Assembly: GCF_001952935.1 (NCBI RefSeq)
Contig: NZ_CP018319.1
Span: forward strand, 5,166,001 to 5,230,000
Direction: 5' to 3'
Length of the DNA: 64,000 nucleotides
From: Pseudomonas frederiksbergensis
GTDB taxonomy: Bacteria > Pseudomonadota > Gammaproteobacteria > Pseudomonadales > Pseudomonadaceae
In this document: positions 15,553 through 25,207 of the stretch, one piece after another
Position numbering within the stretch: position 1 is the stretch's first letter
Layout: every line of letters begins with the position of its first letter
Position numbers and translations under genes: made by a program
The notes under the pieces: model-generated
Databases searched by the model: none
Seen by the model: only the letters and a program-made list of their open reading frames with translations
What the model was told of the DNA's origin: nothing

Positions 15553-16707
15553 TCAATGCGCGCCAGCGGCCTTGTTCAGATCGCTTTCCGCCCATTCGGT
15601 GTACACGCACGCATCCGCCGTCGCCCAGCGCACTCGCACCGGGTCGCCAGCCTTGAGCGGCATACCGGCGGCAGAGAGGGCCTTGACGGTCATCGATGTG
15701 CCGCCCGAGGTCACCACACTGCAAGTCTGGCTTTCGCCAAGAAACAGCACTTCAACGACCGTGGCCGACACTTCATTCCAGCCCGCCGCCAAGGGTTCCC
15801 GGGCGGCTTGCTCGACGCTCAAGGCCAACGCTTTCTCCGGCCGCACCATCAGCAAAACATCCTGATCGGTCTGCAACCCTGCGGTCAGGCGAATCGACAG
15901 AGGCTGACCTTCAAACGAAGCCACCGCATTACCCTGAGCTTTGAGTTTGAGGAAGTTGGAGTTGCCCAGAAACGAAGCAACGAAAGCATTCGGCGGATTC
16001 TGATAAAGGTCAAAACCACTGCCCAATCCAACGATCTTGCCGTGGCTGAAAATCGCGATGCGCTGAGACAGACGCATGGCTTCTTCCTGGTCGTGGGTCA
16101 CGTAGATGATGGTGATGCCCAGACGCCGATGCAGCTGACGCAGTTCATCCTGCAAGTCTTCACGCAGCTTTTTGTCCAAAGCGCCGAGAGGTTCGTCCAT
16201 CAACAGAATGCGTGGTTCATAAACCAGCGCCCGAGCGATCGCCACCCGTTGCTGCTGACCTCCGGAAAGTTGTGAAGGGCGGCGATGCGCAAATTGCTCA
16301 AGCTGTACCAGTTTGAGCATGGCGTCGACCCGGCGCTCGCGCTCGCTGGCGGCCAGTTTGCGGATGGCCAGGGGGAACGCGATGTTCTCGCGCACCGACA
16401 AATGTGGGAACAGCGAATAACGCTGGAACACCATGCCGATGTCACGCTTGTGCGGCGGTACGTTGACCAGTGATTGGCCATTGACCTGGATCTCGCCGCT
16501 GCTCGGGGTTTCGAACCCGGCGAGCATCGACAGGGTGGTGCTTTTGCCAGAACCGCTGGAGCCGAGGAAGGTCAGGAATTCACCGTCCTTGATGTCCAGC
16601 GAGATGTCGTCCACGGCAGCGAAGTCGCCGTAGTACTTGTTCAGGTTGCGCAGGCTGACCAGCGGTTTGTCGTTCTGCTGCGCGGAATCTTTGATAACGG
16701 CACTCAT
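15553..16707 (-). CDS. ABC importer ATP-binding subunit (polyamine/PotA type)
   Basis: A 384-residue ATPase. Walker A is GSSGSGKSTTLSMLAG, the Q-loop is VFQRYSLFPHL, the signature is LSGGQQQRVAIARAL, Walker B is ILLMDEPLGALD, and the switch is VTHDQEEAM. A C-terminal TOBE domain (about residues 280-375) includes LMVRPEKAL and VEVLFLGESQT, as in PotA and related spermidine/putrescine systems. The ATG at 16705-16707 follows CAGGAGTACGAC; an upstream in-frame stretch is Arg-rich readthrough of the permease gene. It is the last gene of the SBP-permease-permease-ATPase operon, whose promoter carries operator copy 3. Confidence 0.92.
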   Translation of the reverse strand: MSAVIKDSAQQNDKPLVSLRNLNKYYGDFAAVDDISLDIKDGEFLTFLGSSGSGKSTTLSMLAGFETPSSGEIQVNGQSLVNVPPHKRDIGMVFQRYSLFPHLSVRENIAFPLAIRKLAASERERRVDAMLKLVQLEQFAHRRPSQLSGGQQQRVAIARALVYEPRILLMDEPLGALDKKLREDLQDELRQLHRRLGITIIYVTHDQEEAMRLSQRIAIFSHGKIVGLGSGFDLYQNPPNAFVASFLGNSNFLKLKAQGNAVASFEGQPLSIRLTAGLQTDQDVLLMVRPEKALALSVEQAAREPLAAGWNEVSATVVEVLFLGESQTCSVVTSGGTSMTVKALSAAGMPLKAGDPVRVRWATADACVYTEWAESDLNKAAGAH

Positions 16708-16724
16708 GTCGTACTCCTGTGCGC

Positions 16725-17534
16725 TCAGGCGCTGATTTGATTGCGCCGGCGAACGGCGGCGGCGATGACCATGACCAATACCGAGAGGCCGATCAGCAAC
16801 GTCGAGGCGACGGCGATCACGGGCGTCAGGTCCTGGCGCAAGGTGGTCCACATTTTCACGGGAAGGGTTTGCAGGGTCGGGCTGGCCATCATCACGCTCA
16901 GTACCACTTCATCCCACGACACCAGGAACGCGAACAGCGCACCGGCGACCATGCCCGGACGAATCGCCGGGAAGGTCACCTTGAACACCGCTTGCAGTCG
17001 CGAAGCGCCGCAGATCACCGCGGCATCCTCGATCGACTGATCGAACAGCTTCAGCGAGTTGATGATCGAGATGATGGTGAACGGCAGCGCCACGATGACG
17101 TGGCTGACCACGAAAGCGAACATCGTCCCGGTGTAGCCGAGTTTGAGAAACAGCGCGTACACCGCCACCGCGATAATCACCAGCGGCACGATCATCGGCA
17201 GGGTGAACAGACCGTAGAGCATTTCCCTGCCTGGAAAGCGCCCGCGCACCAAGGCAAAAGCAGTTGGCAAACCCAGGGCGACAGCGCAGATCGTGGTCAG
17301 CATCGCCACCTTGAGGCTGGCCATGGCGGCGTTCATCCAATCGGGATTGGAGAAGAACTGGCCGTACCATTTCAGCGTCCAGCCCGGCGGTGGAAACACC
17401 AGCCACTGGGAGGAGCCGAAGGACAGCAGCACGATGAACACGATCGGCAACAGCAGGAACAGTGCGATCAAACCAGTCGTGAAATACAGGCCGAAACGCA
17501 TGCGCCGGCTCATGGCATTGGGGGTCAGGAGCAT
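16725..17534 (-). CDS. ABC importer permease 2 (PotC/PotI type)
   Basis: A 269-residue inner-membrane permease with six predicted helices: residues 13-36 LYFTTGLIALFLLLPIVFIVLLSF, then MASLKVAMLTTICAVALGLPTAFALV, and so on. The coupling EAA-like loop is IEDAAVICGASRLQAVFKVTFPAIRPG, which touches the ATPase. It follows the first permease by 6 bp and precedes the ATPase by 17 bp. Similarity to polyamine permeases suggests a cationic or amine-bearing substrate, but this family also carries other small N-compounds. Confidence 0.9.
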   Translation of the reverse strand: MLLTPNAMSRRMRFGLYFTTGLIALFLLLPIVFIVLLSFGSSQWLVFPPPGWTLKWYGQFFSNPDWMNAAMASLKVAMLTTICAVALGLPTAFALVRGRFPGREMLYGLFTLPMIVPLVIIAVAVYALFLKLGYTGTMFAFVVSHVIVALPFTIISIINSLKLFDQSIEDAAVICGASRLQAVFKVTFPAIRPGMVAGALFAFLVSWDEVVLSVMMASPTLQTLPVKMWTTLRQDLTPVIAVASTLLIGLSVLVMVIAAAVRRRNQISA

Positions 17535-17540
17535 GACGGT

Positions 17541-18485
17541 TTACCTCGCGTTGCTTGCACCAACCGGGGATTCCGGCTGGAGCTTCAGGTAGAAGTAGAA
17601 CAACACCAGCGTGATCACGATCAGCAAGGCTGCGCCGGCGCTGGCCAGTCCCCAATTGAGGAACGACTGCACCTGTTGAATGATGAATTCGGGCAGCATC
17701 ATGTTCTGCGCGCCGCCCAGCAGCGCCGGGGTCACGTAGTAACCGAGGGACATCACGAACACCATCAAGCCACCGGAGAACAGCCCCGGCCGGCACAGCG
17801 GCAGGAACACCCGGAAGAAGTTGGTCCAGGGGCTGGCGCCGCAAATCGAACCGGCCTGCAGAATCATCGGGTCGATGGCCTGCATGGTTGCCTGCAACGG
17901 CAGCACGATGAACGGGATCATGATGTAACTCATGCCGATCACCACGCCGGTCAGGTTGTGCACCATTTCCAGTGGTTGATCGATGATGCCCATGGCCATC
18001 AGCGCTTTGTTGATTACACCGGACGCCTGCAACAGCACCAGCCAGGAGTAGGTCCGCGCCAGCAGGCTGGTCCACATCGACAGCAGCACAATATTGAGGA
18101 CCCACCGGCCCCAGCCACGAGGCACCAGAGTGATTGCCCACGCCAGCGGAAAGCCCAGCAGCAGACTGAACAGCGTCACCAGCCCGGCCACCGAGAACGT
18201 GTTGAGCAAGACCCGCGCGTAAGCCGAGTTGGCGAACAGTTGTTCGTAGTTACCCAGGCCCGGAACCGGCTCCAGTACGCCCCGCAGCAGCAGACCAATC
18301 AGCGGCGCCAGAAAGAACAGGCCGAGAAACAGCAGGGCGGGGATCAGGTTGCTTGAACCGCGCCAGCGCTGTGCCAGGGAAGGGGATTGGTTCATCACAG
18401 CCGCCTTGCCGGTAACCGTCCCGGTAGCGCCAGCGGCGCTCCCGGTCGGAGCAGGTTGACGGGACGCTGTTGCCGTCATTTTCAT
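17541..18485 (-). CDS. ABC importer permease 1 (PotB/PotH type)
   Basis: About 314 residues. The ATG at 18483-18485 overlaps the stop of the binding-protein gene as ATGA and is preferred to an ATG 21 bp further out. A Thr/Ala/Pro-rich cytoplasmic tail (about 45 residues) is followed by six membrane helices beginning LIPALLFLGLFFLAPLIGLLL. The EAA loop is MILQAGSICGASPWTNFFRVFLPLCRPG. It pairs with the second permease to form the membrane channel of the importer. Confidence 0.9.
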   Translation of the reverse strand: MKMTATASRQPAPTGSAAGATGTVTGKAAVMNQSPSLAQRWRGSSNLIPALLFLGLFFLAPLIGLLLRGVLEPVPGLGNYEQLFANSAYARVLLNTFSVAGLVTLFSLLLGFPLAWAITLVPRGWGRWVLNIVLLSMWTSLLARTYSWLVLLQASGVINKALMAMGIIDQPLEMVHNLTGVVIGMSYIMIPFIVLPLQATMQAIDPMILQAGSICGASPWTNFFRVFLPLCRPGLFSGGLMVFVMSLGYYVTPALLGGAQNMMLPEFIIQQVQSFLNWGLASAGAALLIVITLVLFYFYLKLQPESPVGASNAR

Positions 18486-19507
18486 TTGACCAGCCATTCG
18501 TTCCACCGTGTCGCGATGGCCGGACCGTTTTTGGCCCAGTACGCGAAATCAAGAGTGATTTGATCCTTTGCGTAGGCAGTCGGCAGGTTGGGGGCGAGCA
18601 CCTTATCCAGGCGCGCTACGCTGTCGACGTTGACCGGCGCATAGGCGGTCAGGTTGGAGAAGTCAGCTTGTCCTTTGGCGCTGCTGGCATGGGCCAAAAA
18701 CTTCATGGCAGCGGCCTTGTTTTTCGAGCCTTTTGGGATGACCAGAATGTCGGCCATGACCAGGTTCTGTTTCCAGCTCACGCCCACCGGCGCGCCATCC
18801 TGTTGCAGGGCGTAGATGCGGCCGTTCCAGAACTGCCCCAGGCTCGCTTCACCCGAGGCCAGCAACTGCTGGGACTGCGCGCCGCCGCCCCACCAGACGA
18901 TGTCTTTCTTGATGGTGTCGAGTTTCTTGAAGGCGCGATCCAGATCCAGCGGATACAGCTTGTCCACGGCAACGCCGTCGGCCAGCAAAGCCAGTTCGAG
19001 TACGCCGGGGCTTGGCCATTTGTAGAGGGCGCGTTTGCCGGGATAGGTCTTGGTGTCGAACAGCGCGGACCAATCCTGAGGTTTGCCGGCACCGAGCTTG
19101 CCTTCGTTGTAACCGAGGACGAAGGAGAAGTAGAACGAGCCTACGCCATGGTCAGAGACGAAACGCGGGTCGATTTTGTCGCGCTGGATCACCGAAAAAT
19201 CGAGGTGTTCGAGCAAGCCTTCAGCCGCCGCGCGCAGGGCGAAATCAGCTTCGACGTCGACCACGTCCCATTGCACGTTGCCGCTTTCGACCATGGCTTT
19301 GAGTTTGCCGTAGTCGGTAGGACCATCCTGGACCACGGTGATGCCGCTGGCCTTGCTGAACGGATCGGCCCAGGCCTGCTTCTGTGCATCCTGGGTGCTG
19401 CCGCCCCAGCTGACGAAGTTGACGCTTTCAGCCGCCATCAGCGCCTGACTGGTCATGCTCAACAAACCCGCAAAAAGCATTGCGGTTACACCTTTGTTCA
19501 ACACCAT
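18482..19507 (-). CDS. Periplasmic substrate-binding protein (PotD/PotF-like)
   Basis: A 341-residue exported protein: signal peptide MVLNKGVTAMLFAGLLSMTSQALMA (cleavage after LMA), then the type 2 periplasmic-binding fold. It starts ESVNFVSWGGSTQDAQKQAWADPFSKASGI, a pattern typical of polyamine and putrescine-like binding proteins; WDVVDVEADFALRAAAEGLLE and FSFVLGYNEGKL also fit. It is the first gene of the importer operon. Operator copy 3 is about 98 bp upstream. Ligand unknown; expression with the LLM island implies it feeds that pathway. Confidence 0.9.
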   Translation of the reverse strand: MVLNKGVTAMLFAGLLSMTSQALMAAESVNFVSWGGSTQDAQKQAWADPFSKASGITVVQDGPTDYGKLKAMVESGNVQWDVVDVEADFALRAAAEGLLEHLDFSVIQRDKIDPRFVSDHGVGSFYFSFVLGYNEGKLGAGKPQDWSALFDTKTYPGKRALYKWPSPGVLELALLADGVAVDKLYPLDLDRAFKKLDTIKKDIVWWGGGAQSQQLLASGEASLGQFWNGRIYALQQDGAPVGVSWKQNLVMADILVIPKGSKNKAAAMKFLAHASSAKGQADFSNLTAYAPVNVDSVARLDKVLAPNLPTAYAKDQITLDFAYWAKNGPAIATRWNEWLVK

Positions 19508-19604
19508 TTTTACGCCCTCATTTGTTGTGTTTGTGAGCGGGCTGTTGATGCCCGCCTATCGGGAGCAGTAGGTCCATCTGGTCGATTATGATCGTCCGGT
19601 CTAT

Positions 19605-19627
19605 GGAATATCATATTATGGTATTCC
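19605..19627. promoter_or_regulatory. Regulon operator copy 3 (ABC-importer promoter)
   Basis: GGAATA and TATTCC enclose 11 bases as an inverted repeat. On the minus strand the site reads GGAATACCATAATATGATA, sharing GGAATACCATAATAT with copy 2. It lies about 100 bp before the binding-protein start. Confidence 0.72.
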
Positions 19628-19699
19628 AAACTTTGTGCAAGCACTTTGCCTTACCGGCTATCAGCCAAAAGCGGTTTTTTGTGGTGGAGGGGTTTGGCC

Positions 19700-19795
19700 T
19701 GTGGCGAGGGAGCTTGCTCCCGCTGGGCTGCGAAGCGGCCCCAAAAAATAGGACTGCTGCGCAGCTCCAACGGGAGCAAGCTCCCTCGCCACAAA
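19700..19795. repeat. REPIN 1 (inverted pair of REP elements)
   Basis: TGTGGCGAGGGAGCTTGCTC at 19700 recurs inverted as GAGCAAGCTCCCTCGCCACA ending at 19793. This is the head-to-head REP doublet of fluorescent pseudomonads. It lies between the ABC operon promoter and the ribBA stop and may act as a transcript-end hairpin. Confidence 0.9.
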
Positions 19796-19816
19796 AGCCC
19801 TCCGAAAGCTCCAGAT

Positions 19817-20926
19817 TCATCCGGTGAACGGGATGCTCTCGACCACTTCCAGGTCGTAACCGGTCAAGCCTGCGTATTTCAGCGGTGGGCCGAGATGACG
19901 CAACTTGCCCACGCCCAGATCCTGCAGAATCTGCGCACCGGTCCCTACTTCAGAATAGATGCGCGATTGCGATCGGTTGAATTGCCGTGGCGGCTGTGTG
20001 AGTTGGGGTACGCGTTCCAGTAGCGCTTGTGACGACTCATGATTGGCCAGTACGACCACCACGCCGCGACCCTCTTCAGCCACCCGTTGCAGCGCGGCCC
20101 ATAACGTCCAGTTAGACGGGCCGCTGTACTGCGCACCGACCAGATCGCGCAGCGGATCGATCACGTGCACCCGCACCAGAGTGGGTTCTTCCCGACGAAT
20201 GTCACCCATGACCATCGCCATGTGCACGCCACCTTCAATGCGATCTTCGAAGGTGAACAACCGGAAGGTGCCATGCACCGTCGGCAATTCGCGTTCACCG
20301 ATGCGCACCACGGTGTGCTCGGTGCTCAGGCGATAGTGGATCAGGTCGGCGATGGTGCCGATCTTGATCCCGTGCTTGCGCGCGAACACCTCCAGGTCTG
20401 GGCGGCGGGCCATGGTGCCGTCATCGTTCATCACCTCGACGATCACCGATGCCGGCGTGAAGTCTGCCAGGCGCGCCAGGTCGCAACCGGCTTCGGTGTG
20501 GCCGGCGCGGGTCAGCACGCCGCCTTCCTTGGCGCGAAGCGGGAAGATATGCCCCGGCTGCACAATGTCCGTGGGACCTGCATCGGCAGCGACGGCGGCG
20601 GCCACCGTACGCGCCCGATCGGCGGCGGAAATACCGGTGGTCACGCCCACGGCGGCCTCGATGGACACGGTGAACGCGGTGCTGAACACACTGCCATTGC
20701 TCGGCACCATCTGCTCCAGACCGAGGCGCTGGCAGTGCGCGTCGGTCAGGGTCAGGCAGATCAGGCCCCGGGCTTCGCGGGCCATGAAGCTGATGGCCTC
20801 GGCGGTGCAGCGGTCGGCGGCGAGCAGCAGATCGCCTTCGTTTTCCCGGTCCTCGTCATCGACTAGAAGCACCATCTTGCCCTGTCGGTAATCTTCGATG
20901 ATTTCTTCGATGCTGTTGAAGGCCAT
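19817..20926 (-). CDS. ribBA: RibBA-type 3,4-dihydroxy-2-butanone-4-phosphate synthase with degenerate GTP cyclohydrolase II domain
   Basis: The N-terminal domain (1-200) is a good DHBP synthase: MVLLVDDEDRENEGDLLLAA (acidic metal site), VGVTTGISAADRA, HIFPLRAKEGGVLTRAGHTE. It makes the C4 riboflavin precursor from ribulose 5-phosphate. The C-terminal half has the GCHII outline, but the three zinc Cys expected near a CDCG motif are missing (DPLRDLVGAQYSGPSNWTLW instead), so GTP cyclohydrolase activity is probably lost, as in many proteobacterial RibB proteins. The short 5' region (71 bp) holds the island operator and no room for an FMN riboswitch, so this copy is probably induced with the flavin-dependent pathway. 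Confidence 0.9.
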   Translation of the reverse strand: MAFNSIEEIIEDYRQGKMVLLVDDEDRENEGDLLLAADRCTAEAISFMAREARGLICLTLTDAHCQRLGLEQMVPSNGSVFSTAFTVSIEAAVGVTTGISAADRARTVAAAVAADAGPTDIVQPGHIFPLRAKEGGVLTRAGHTEAGCDLARLADFTPASVIVEVMNDDGTMARRPDLEVFARKHGIKIGTIADLIHYRLSTEHTVVRIGERELPTVHGTFRLFTFEDRIEGGVHMAMVMGDIRREEPTLVRVHVIDPLRDLVGAQYSGPSNWTLWAALQRVAEEGRGVVVVLANHESSQALLERVPQLTQPPRQFNRSQSRIYSEVGTGAQILQDLGVGKLRHLGPPLKYAGLTGYDLEVVESIPFTG

Positions 20927-20959
20927 GCTGGAACTCTCAGTGTTGGGTAGGTATATTTA

Positions 20960-20976
20960 TTGGTATACCATAATAC
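20960..20976. promoter_or_regulatory. Regulon operator copy 4 (ribBA / DUF1330 divergent promoter)
   Basis: TTGGTATACCATAATAC, with the perfect palindrome TTGGTATACCA-type core, lies in the 71-bp gap between ribBA (leftward) and the DUF1330 gene (rightward), so one site could control both. It is identical to copy 5 over TGGTATACCATAATAC. Confidence 0.82.
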
Positions 20977-20997
20977 AAAACAAACCAAGAGGTCACT

Positions 20998-21291
20998 ATG
21001 AAGGCGTACTGGATTGCTCACGTGAATGTCACCGACCCCGATCAATACAGCCAATACACCCAACGCGCCCCGGCGGCGTTCGCTTTATATGGCGGGAAGC
21101 TGTTGGCACGCGGCGGGCGCAGCGAAGCGATGGAAGGTCGGCCGACCCCACAACGCAGCGTGGTCATCGAGTTCGATTCTTACGAGCAGGCGCTGGCCTG
21201 TTATCACAGTGAGCAATATCAAGAGGCGAAACGGCACCGCGAGGGCGTGGCCCGGGCCGAGGTGATCATTGTCGAGGGCGTGGCGCCCTAG
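20998..21291 (+). CDS. DUF1330 protein
   Basis: A 97-residue single-domain protein of the dimeric alpha/beta-barrel (ferredoxin-like) type. Family markers are the opening KAYWIAHVNVTDPDQYSQYT, the GGKLLARGG segment, VVIEFDSYEQALACYHSEQYQEAKRHR and the final ARAEVIIVEG. Members are often found in catabolic clusters but have no established reaction. GAGG precedes the ATG. It is the only rightward gene between ribBA and the long leftward operon, and shares operator copy 4 with ribBA. Confidence 0.9.
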   Translation: MKAYWIAHVNVTDPDQYSQYTQRAPAAFALYGGKLLARGGRSEAMEGRPTPQRSVVIEFDSYEQALACYHSEQYQEAKRHREGVARAEVIIVEGVAP

Positions 21292-21297
21292 GAGATG

Positions 21298-22616
<1,319 letters not shown>

Positions 22617-22703
22617 GGGGTCCGCTCTGAGTGTGGCTGTCCATGCAAAAAGAGCACTTCGATCCAGGATCATCGTGCTCAGGTCATCAAAAACAGCCAA
22701 GGG

Positions 22704-23093
22704 TTAACTGGAGGCCTCGGCATCGGCTTCGGCGAAGGCTTCACGGGCGAGCCGGAAACTGTCTACGGCAGCGGGGACACCGCAATAAATACCGACTTGA
22801 AGCAAAATTTCGCGTATTTGTTCACGACTCAGCCCGTTACGCAAGGCACCGCGTACATGCAGCTTGAGTTCGTGAGGCCGGTTGAGGGCCGAAATCATTG
22901 CCAAGTTTATCATGCTGCGTTCTTTAAGCGACAAGCCCTCACGGCCCCAGACGTGGCCCCAGCAGTACTCGGTGACCATCTCCTGAAGAGGCCGGGTGAA
23001 GTCGTCGGCGTTTTCGATGGAGCGGTTCACGTAGGCTTCGCCCAGCACCTGGGTGCGGATTTTCAGGCCTTTTTCGTACTTTTCATTGCTCAT
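22704..23093 (-). CDS. Carboxymuconolactone decarboxylase-like protein
   Basis: A 129-residue helical protein of the CMD/PcaC family. Characteristic segments are MVTEYCWGHVWGREGLSLKERSMINLAMISAL, then LHVRGALRNGLSREQIREILLQVGIYCGVPAAVDSFRLA. The CxxC peroxidase motif of AhpD-type members is absent, and the His of LHVRGA is kept as in PcaC. The start overlaps the aldehyde dehydrogenase stop as ATGA (23090-23093). In protocatechuate breakdown PcaC decarboxylates a lactone, but no other aromatic-pathway genes are here, so it probably acts on a different ring-opened intermediate (inference). Confidence 0.88.
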   Translation of the reverse strand: MSNEKYEKGLKIRTQVLGEAYVNRSIENADDFTRPLQEMVTEYCWGHVWGREGLSLKERSMINLAMISALNRPHELKLHVRGALRNGLSREQIREILLQVGIYCGVPAAVDSFRLAREAFAEADAEASS

Positions 23094-24565
23094 CGCGGTG
23101 TGCTCCCAAAATCGTCAAGCCCGCCCATCAAGGTGTACTTGAGCTCCAGATAATCTTCGATGCCGTACTTGGATCCTTCACGACCGAGACCCGAGGATTT
23201 GATCCCGCCAAAGGGCGCGACTTCAGTGGAAATCAGTCCTTCGTTGATCCCGACCATGCCGTATTCCAGCGCTTCACTCATGCGCCAGGCGCGCCCCAGA
23301 TCGCGGGTGTAGCAGTAAGCCGCAAGGCCGAACTCGGTGTCGTTGGCCAACTGCACAGCCTCGGCTTCGCTCTCGAAGCGGAACACCGCGGCCAGCGGGC
23401 CAAAGGTTTCCTCTTGAGCGACTTTCATGTCACCGGTCACGCCGGCCAGCACGGTTGGCTGGAAGAAGCCGTGCCCCAGCGCATGGCGTTCGCCGCCGCA
23501 AAGCAGTCGGGCGCCTTGGAAGAGGGCGTCCTGAACGTGGTCTTCGACTTTGGCCACCGCGCGTTCGTTAATCAGCGGACCTTGAGTGACACCTGCCTCG
23601 AAGCCACTGCCGACGTTCAGTTGCGCCACGCGCTCGGCCAGTCGCGTGGCAAAAGCATCATGAATGCCGCTCTGCACCAGGAAGCGATTGGCACAGACAC
23701 AGGTTTGCCCGGCATTGCGAAACTTGGCGATCAGCGCACCTTCTACGGCACGCTCCAGATCAGCATCGTCGAACACGATGAAGGGCGCGTTGCCTCCCAG
23801 TTCCAGTGAGACTTTTTTCAGGGTTGGCGCGCACTGCGCCATCAGCAACTTGCCTATGGCGGTGGAACCGGTGAACGACAGTTTGCGCACCAGCGGGCTG
23901 GCGGTCAGCTCGCCACCGATGGCCACGGCGTCGCCGGTGATCACATTGAAAATGCCGGGTGGGATCCCGGCCTGTTCCGCCAACGCGGCCATGGCCAGCG
24001 CCGAAAACGGGGTTTCCGGTGCCGGTTTCACGATGCACGGGCAACCGGCTGCCAGCGCCGGGCCGGCCTTGCGGGTGATCATCGCCGCCGGAAAATTCCA
24101 CGGGGTGATGGCCGCAACCACGCCGATCGGTTCCTTGCTGACCACAATGCGTGCATCGCCTTTGTGGCTGGGAATGGTGTCGCCGTAGATGCGCTTGGCT
24201 TCTTCGGCGAACCACTCGATGAAACTCGCGGCGTAGAGGATTTCGCCCTTGGCTTCGGCCAGTGGCTTGCCTTGTTCGAGGGTGAGGATTTCTGCCAGCG
24301 CATCGGCATTTTCAATCATCAGCGCGTGCCAGCGTTTCAGCGTCTGGCTACGTTCCTTGGCGGTCAGAGCACGCCAGGTCGGCCAGGCTTTGTTGGCGGC
24401 GGCGATGGCTTGACGAGCTTCTGCGGCGCCAAGGTTCGGCACCTGGCCGATCTTTTCGCCGGTGGCCGGGTTGAAAATGTCCTGACAGGCGCCATCGGGC
24501 GCATCCAGCCATTGGCCGTCGATGTAGGCTTGCTGGCGGAACAGTTGCGAGGTTGCTGGGTTCAT
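23090..24565 (-). CDS. NAD(P)-dependent succinate-semialdehyde-type dehydrogenase
   Basis: A 491-residue aldehyde dehydrogenase. Motifs include ITPWNFPAAMITRKAGPALAAG (cofactor binding), FTGSTAIGKLL, the general-base ELGGNAPFIVFDDAD and the catalytic Cys in FRNAGQTCVCANR. The close CVC pair and the NAPFIVFDDADLE wording are those of GabD-type succinate/glutarate semialdehyde dehydrogenases. Start ATG at 24563-24565 after GGGAG; REPIN 2 lies just upstream, separating it from the flavin reductase gene. In the pyridine pathway of Arthrobacter a similar enzyme oxidises succinic semialdehyde after ring opening, which makes it a good parallel (inference). Confidence 0.9.
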   Translation of the reverse strand: MNPATSQLFRQQAYIDGQWLDAPDGACQDIFNPATGEKIGQVPNLGAAEARQAIAAANKAWPTWRALTAKERSQTLKRWHALMIENADALAEILTLEQGKPLAEAKGEILYAASFIEWFAEEAKRIYGDTIPSHKGDARIVVSKEPIGVVAAITPWNFPAAMITRKAGPALAAGCPCIVKPAPETPFSALAMAALAEQAGIPPGIFNVITGDAVAIGGELTASPLVRKLSFTGSTAIGKLLMAQCAPTLKKVSLELGGNAPFIVFDDADLERAVEGALIAKFRNAGQTCVCANRFLVQSGIHDAFATRLAERVAQLNVGSGFEAGVTQGPLINERAVAKVEDHVQDALFQGARLLCGGERHALGHGFFQPTVLAGVTGDMKVAQEETFGPLAAVFRFESEAEAVQLANDTEFGLAAYCYTRDLGRAWRMSEALEYGMVGINEGLISTEVAPFGGIKSSGLGREGSKYGIEDYLELKYTLMGGLDDFGSTPR

Positions 24566-24594
24566 GCCGGCTCCCAAGAAAGTGGAGGCGCTCT

Positions 24595-24686
24595 ATGTGG
24601 GAGTGAGCCTGCTCGCGATAGCGGTGTGTCACTCACATTGATGTTGAATGTGCTGCCGTCATCGCGAGCAGGCTCGCTCCCACATG
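24595..24686. repeat. REPIN 2 (inverted pair of REP elements)
   Basis: TGTGGGAGTGAGCCTGCTCG at the left end recurs inverted as CGAGCAGGCTCGCTCCCACA at the right. It is inserted inside the long operon between the flavin reductase and semialdehyde dehydrogenase genes, and could attenuate or stabilise the transcript there. Confidence 0.92.
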
Positions 24687-24709
24687 GACCTGCGCCCTGA
24701 AGATAAACA

Positions 24710-25195
24710 TCAGGCCAGGGTGGGCAGCGGCCCCAGCTTGCCTTTGTGATAGATCATCGGCGTGACCGGTTGCTCGGGCAGAATCAGGTTCTTCACCGCG
24801 CCGACAATGATCGCGTGATCGCCGCCGTCGTATTCACGCCACAGTTCGCACTCGATGATCGCCGTGGCTTTGCGCAACAGCGGGTTGCCCAGCTCGCTGA
24901 GGTGCCAGTCGATGCCTTTGGCCTTGTCCTTGCCTTTGCCCGCAAACGCATACGCTTCGGCAGTCTGGTCGGCCGATAGCAGGTGAATCGCGAACTGCTT
25001 GCTGTCACGCAGGATCGGGTACGTGTCCGAGGCATAGTTGGGGCAGAACAGCACCAGTGCCGGATCAATCGACAGGGCACTGAAGGCGCTGGCGGTGATG
25101 CCGACGATGCCACCGTCCAGGTCCAGGGTGGTGACCACCGTGACCCCGGATGGGAACGAGCTCATGACGTCTTTGTAAATGCCGGGTTCGATCAT
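24710..25195 (-). CDS. Flavin reductase of the two-component monooxygenase (second copy)
   Basis: A 161-residue paralogue of the protein at 12121; I count 47 differences in 161 residues, about 70% identity. It keeps FPSGVTVVTTLD, ITASAFSALSIDPALVLFC, KGKDKAKGIDW and GGDHAIIVGAVKNL. It is embedded between two aldehyde dehydrogenase genes, 12 bp after the upstream one. Only one LLM monooxygenase is visible in the window, so either both reductases serve it or a second monooxygenase lies elsewhere. Confidence 0.9.
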   Translation of the reverse strand: MIEPGIYKDVMSSFPSGVTVVTTLDLDGGIVGITASAFSALSIDPALVLFCPNYASDTYPILRDSKQFAIHLLSADQTAEAYAFAGKGKDKAKGIDWHLSELGNPLLRKATAIIECELWREYDGGDHAIIVGAVKNLILPEQPVTPMIYHKGKLGPLPTLA

Positions 25196-25207
25196 GTCGG
25201 CGGTCTC

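Noticed and set aside
16719-18356. A long plus-strand open frame of about 545 codons opposite the ABC permease genes
   Set aside because: Composition is His/Gln/Arg-rich with no family signature, and it mirrors two clear permease genes on the other strand; an antisense shadow in high-GC DNA.
20927-20997. Possible FMN riboswitch for ribBA
   Set aside because: The interval is only 71 bp and holds the regulon operator; an FMN riboswitch needs well over 100 bp.
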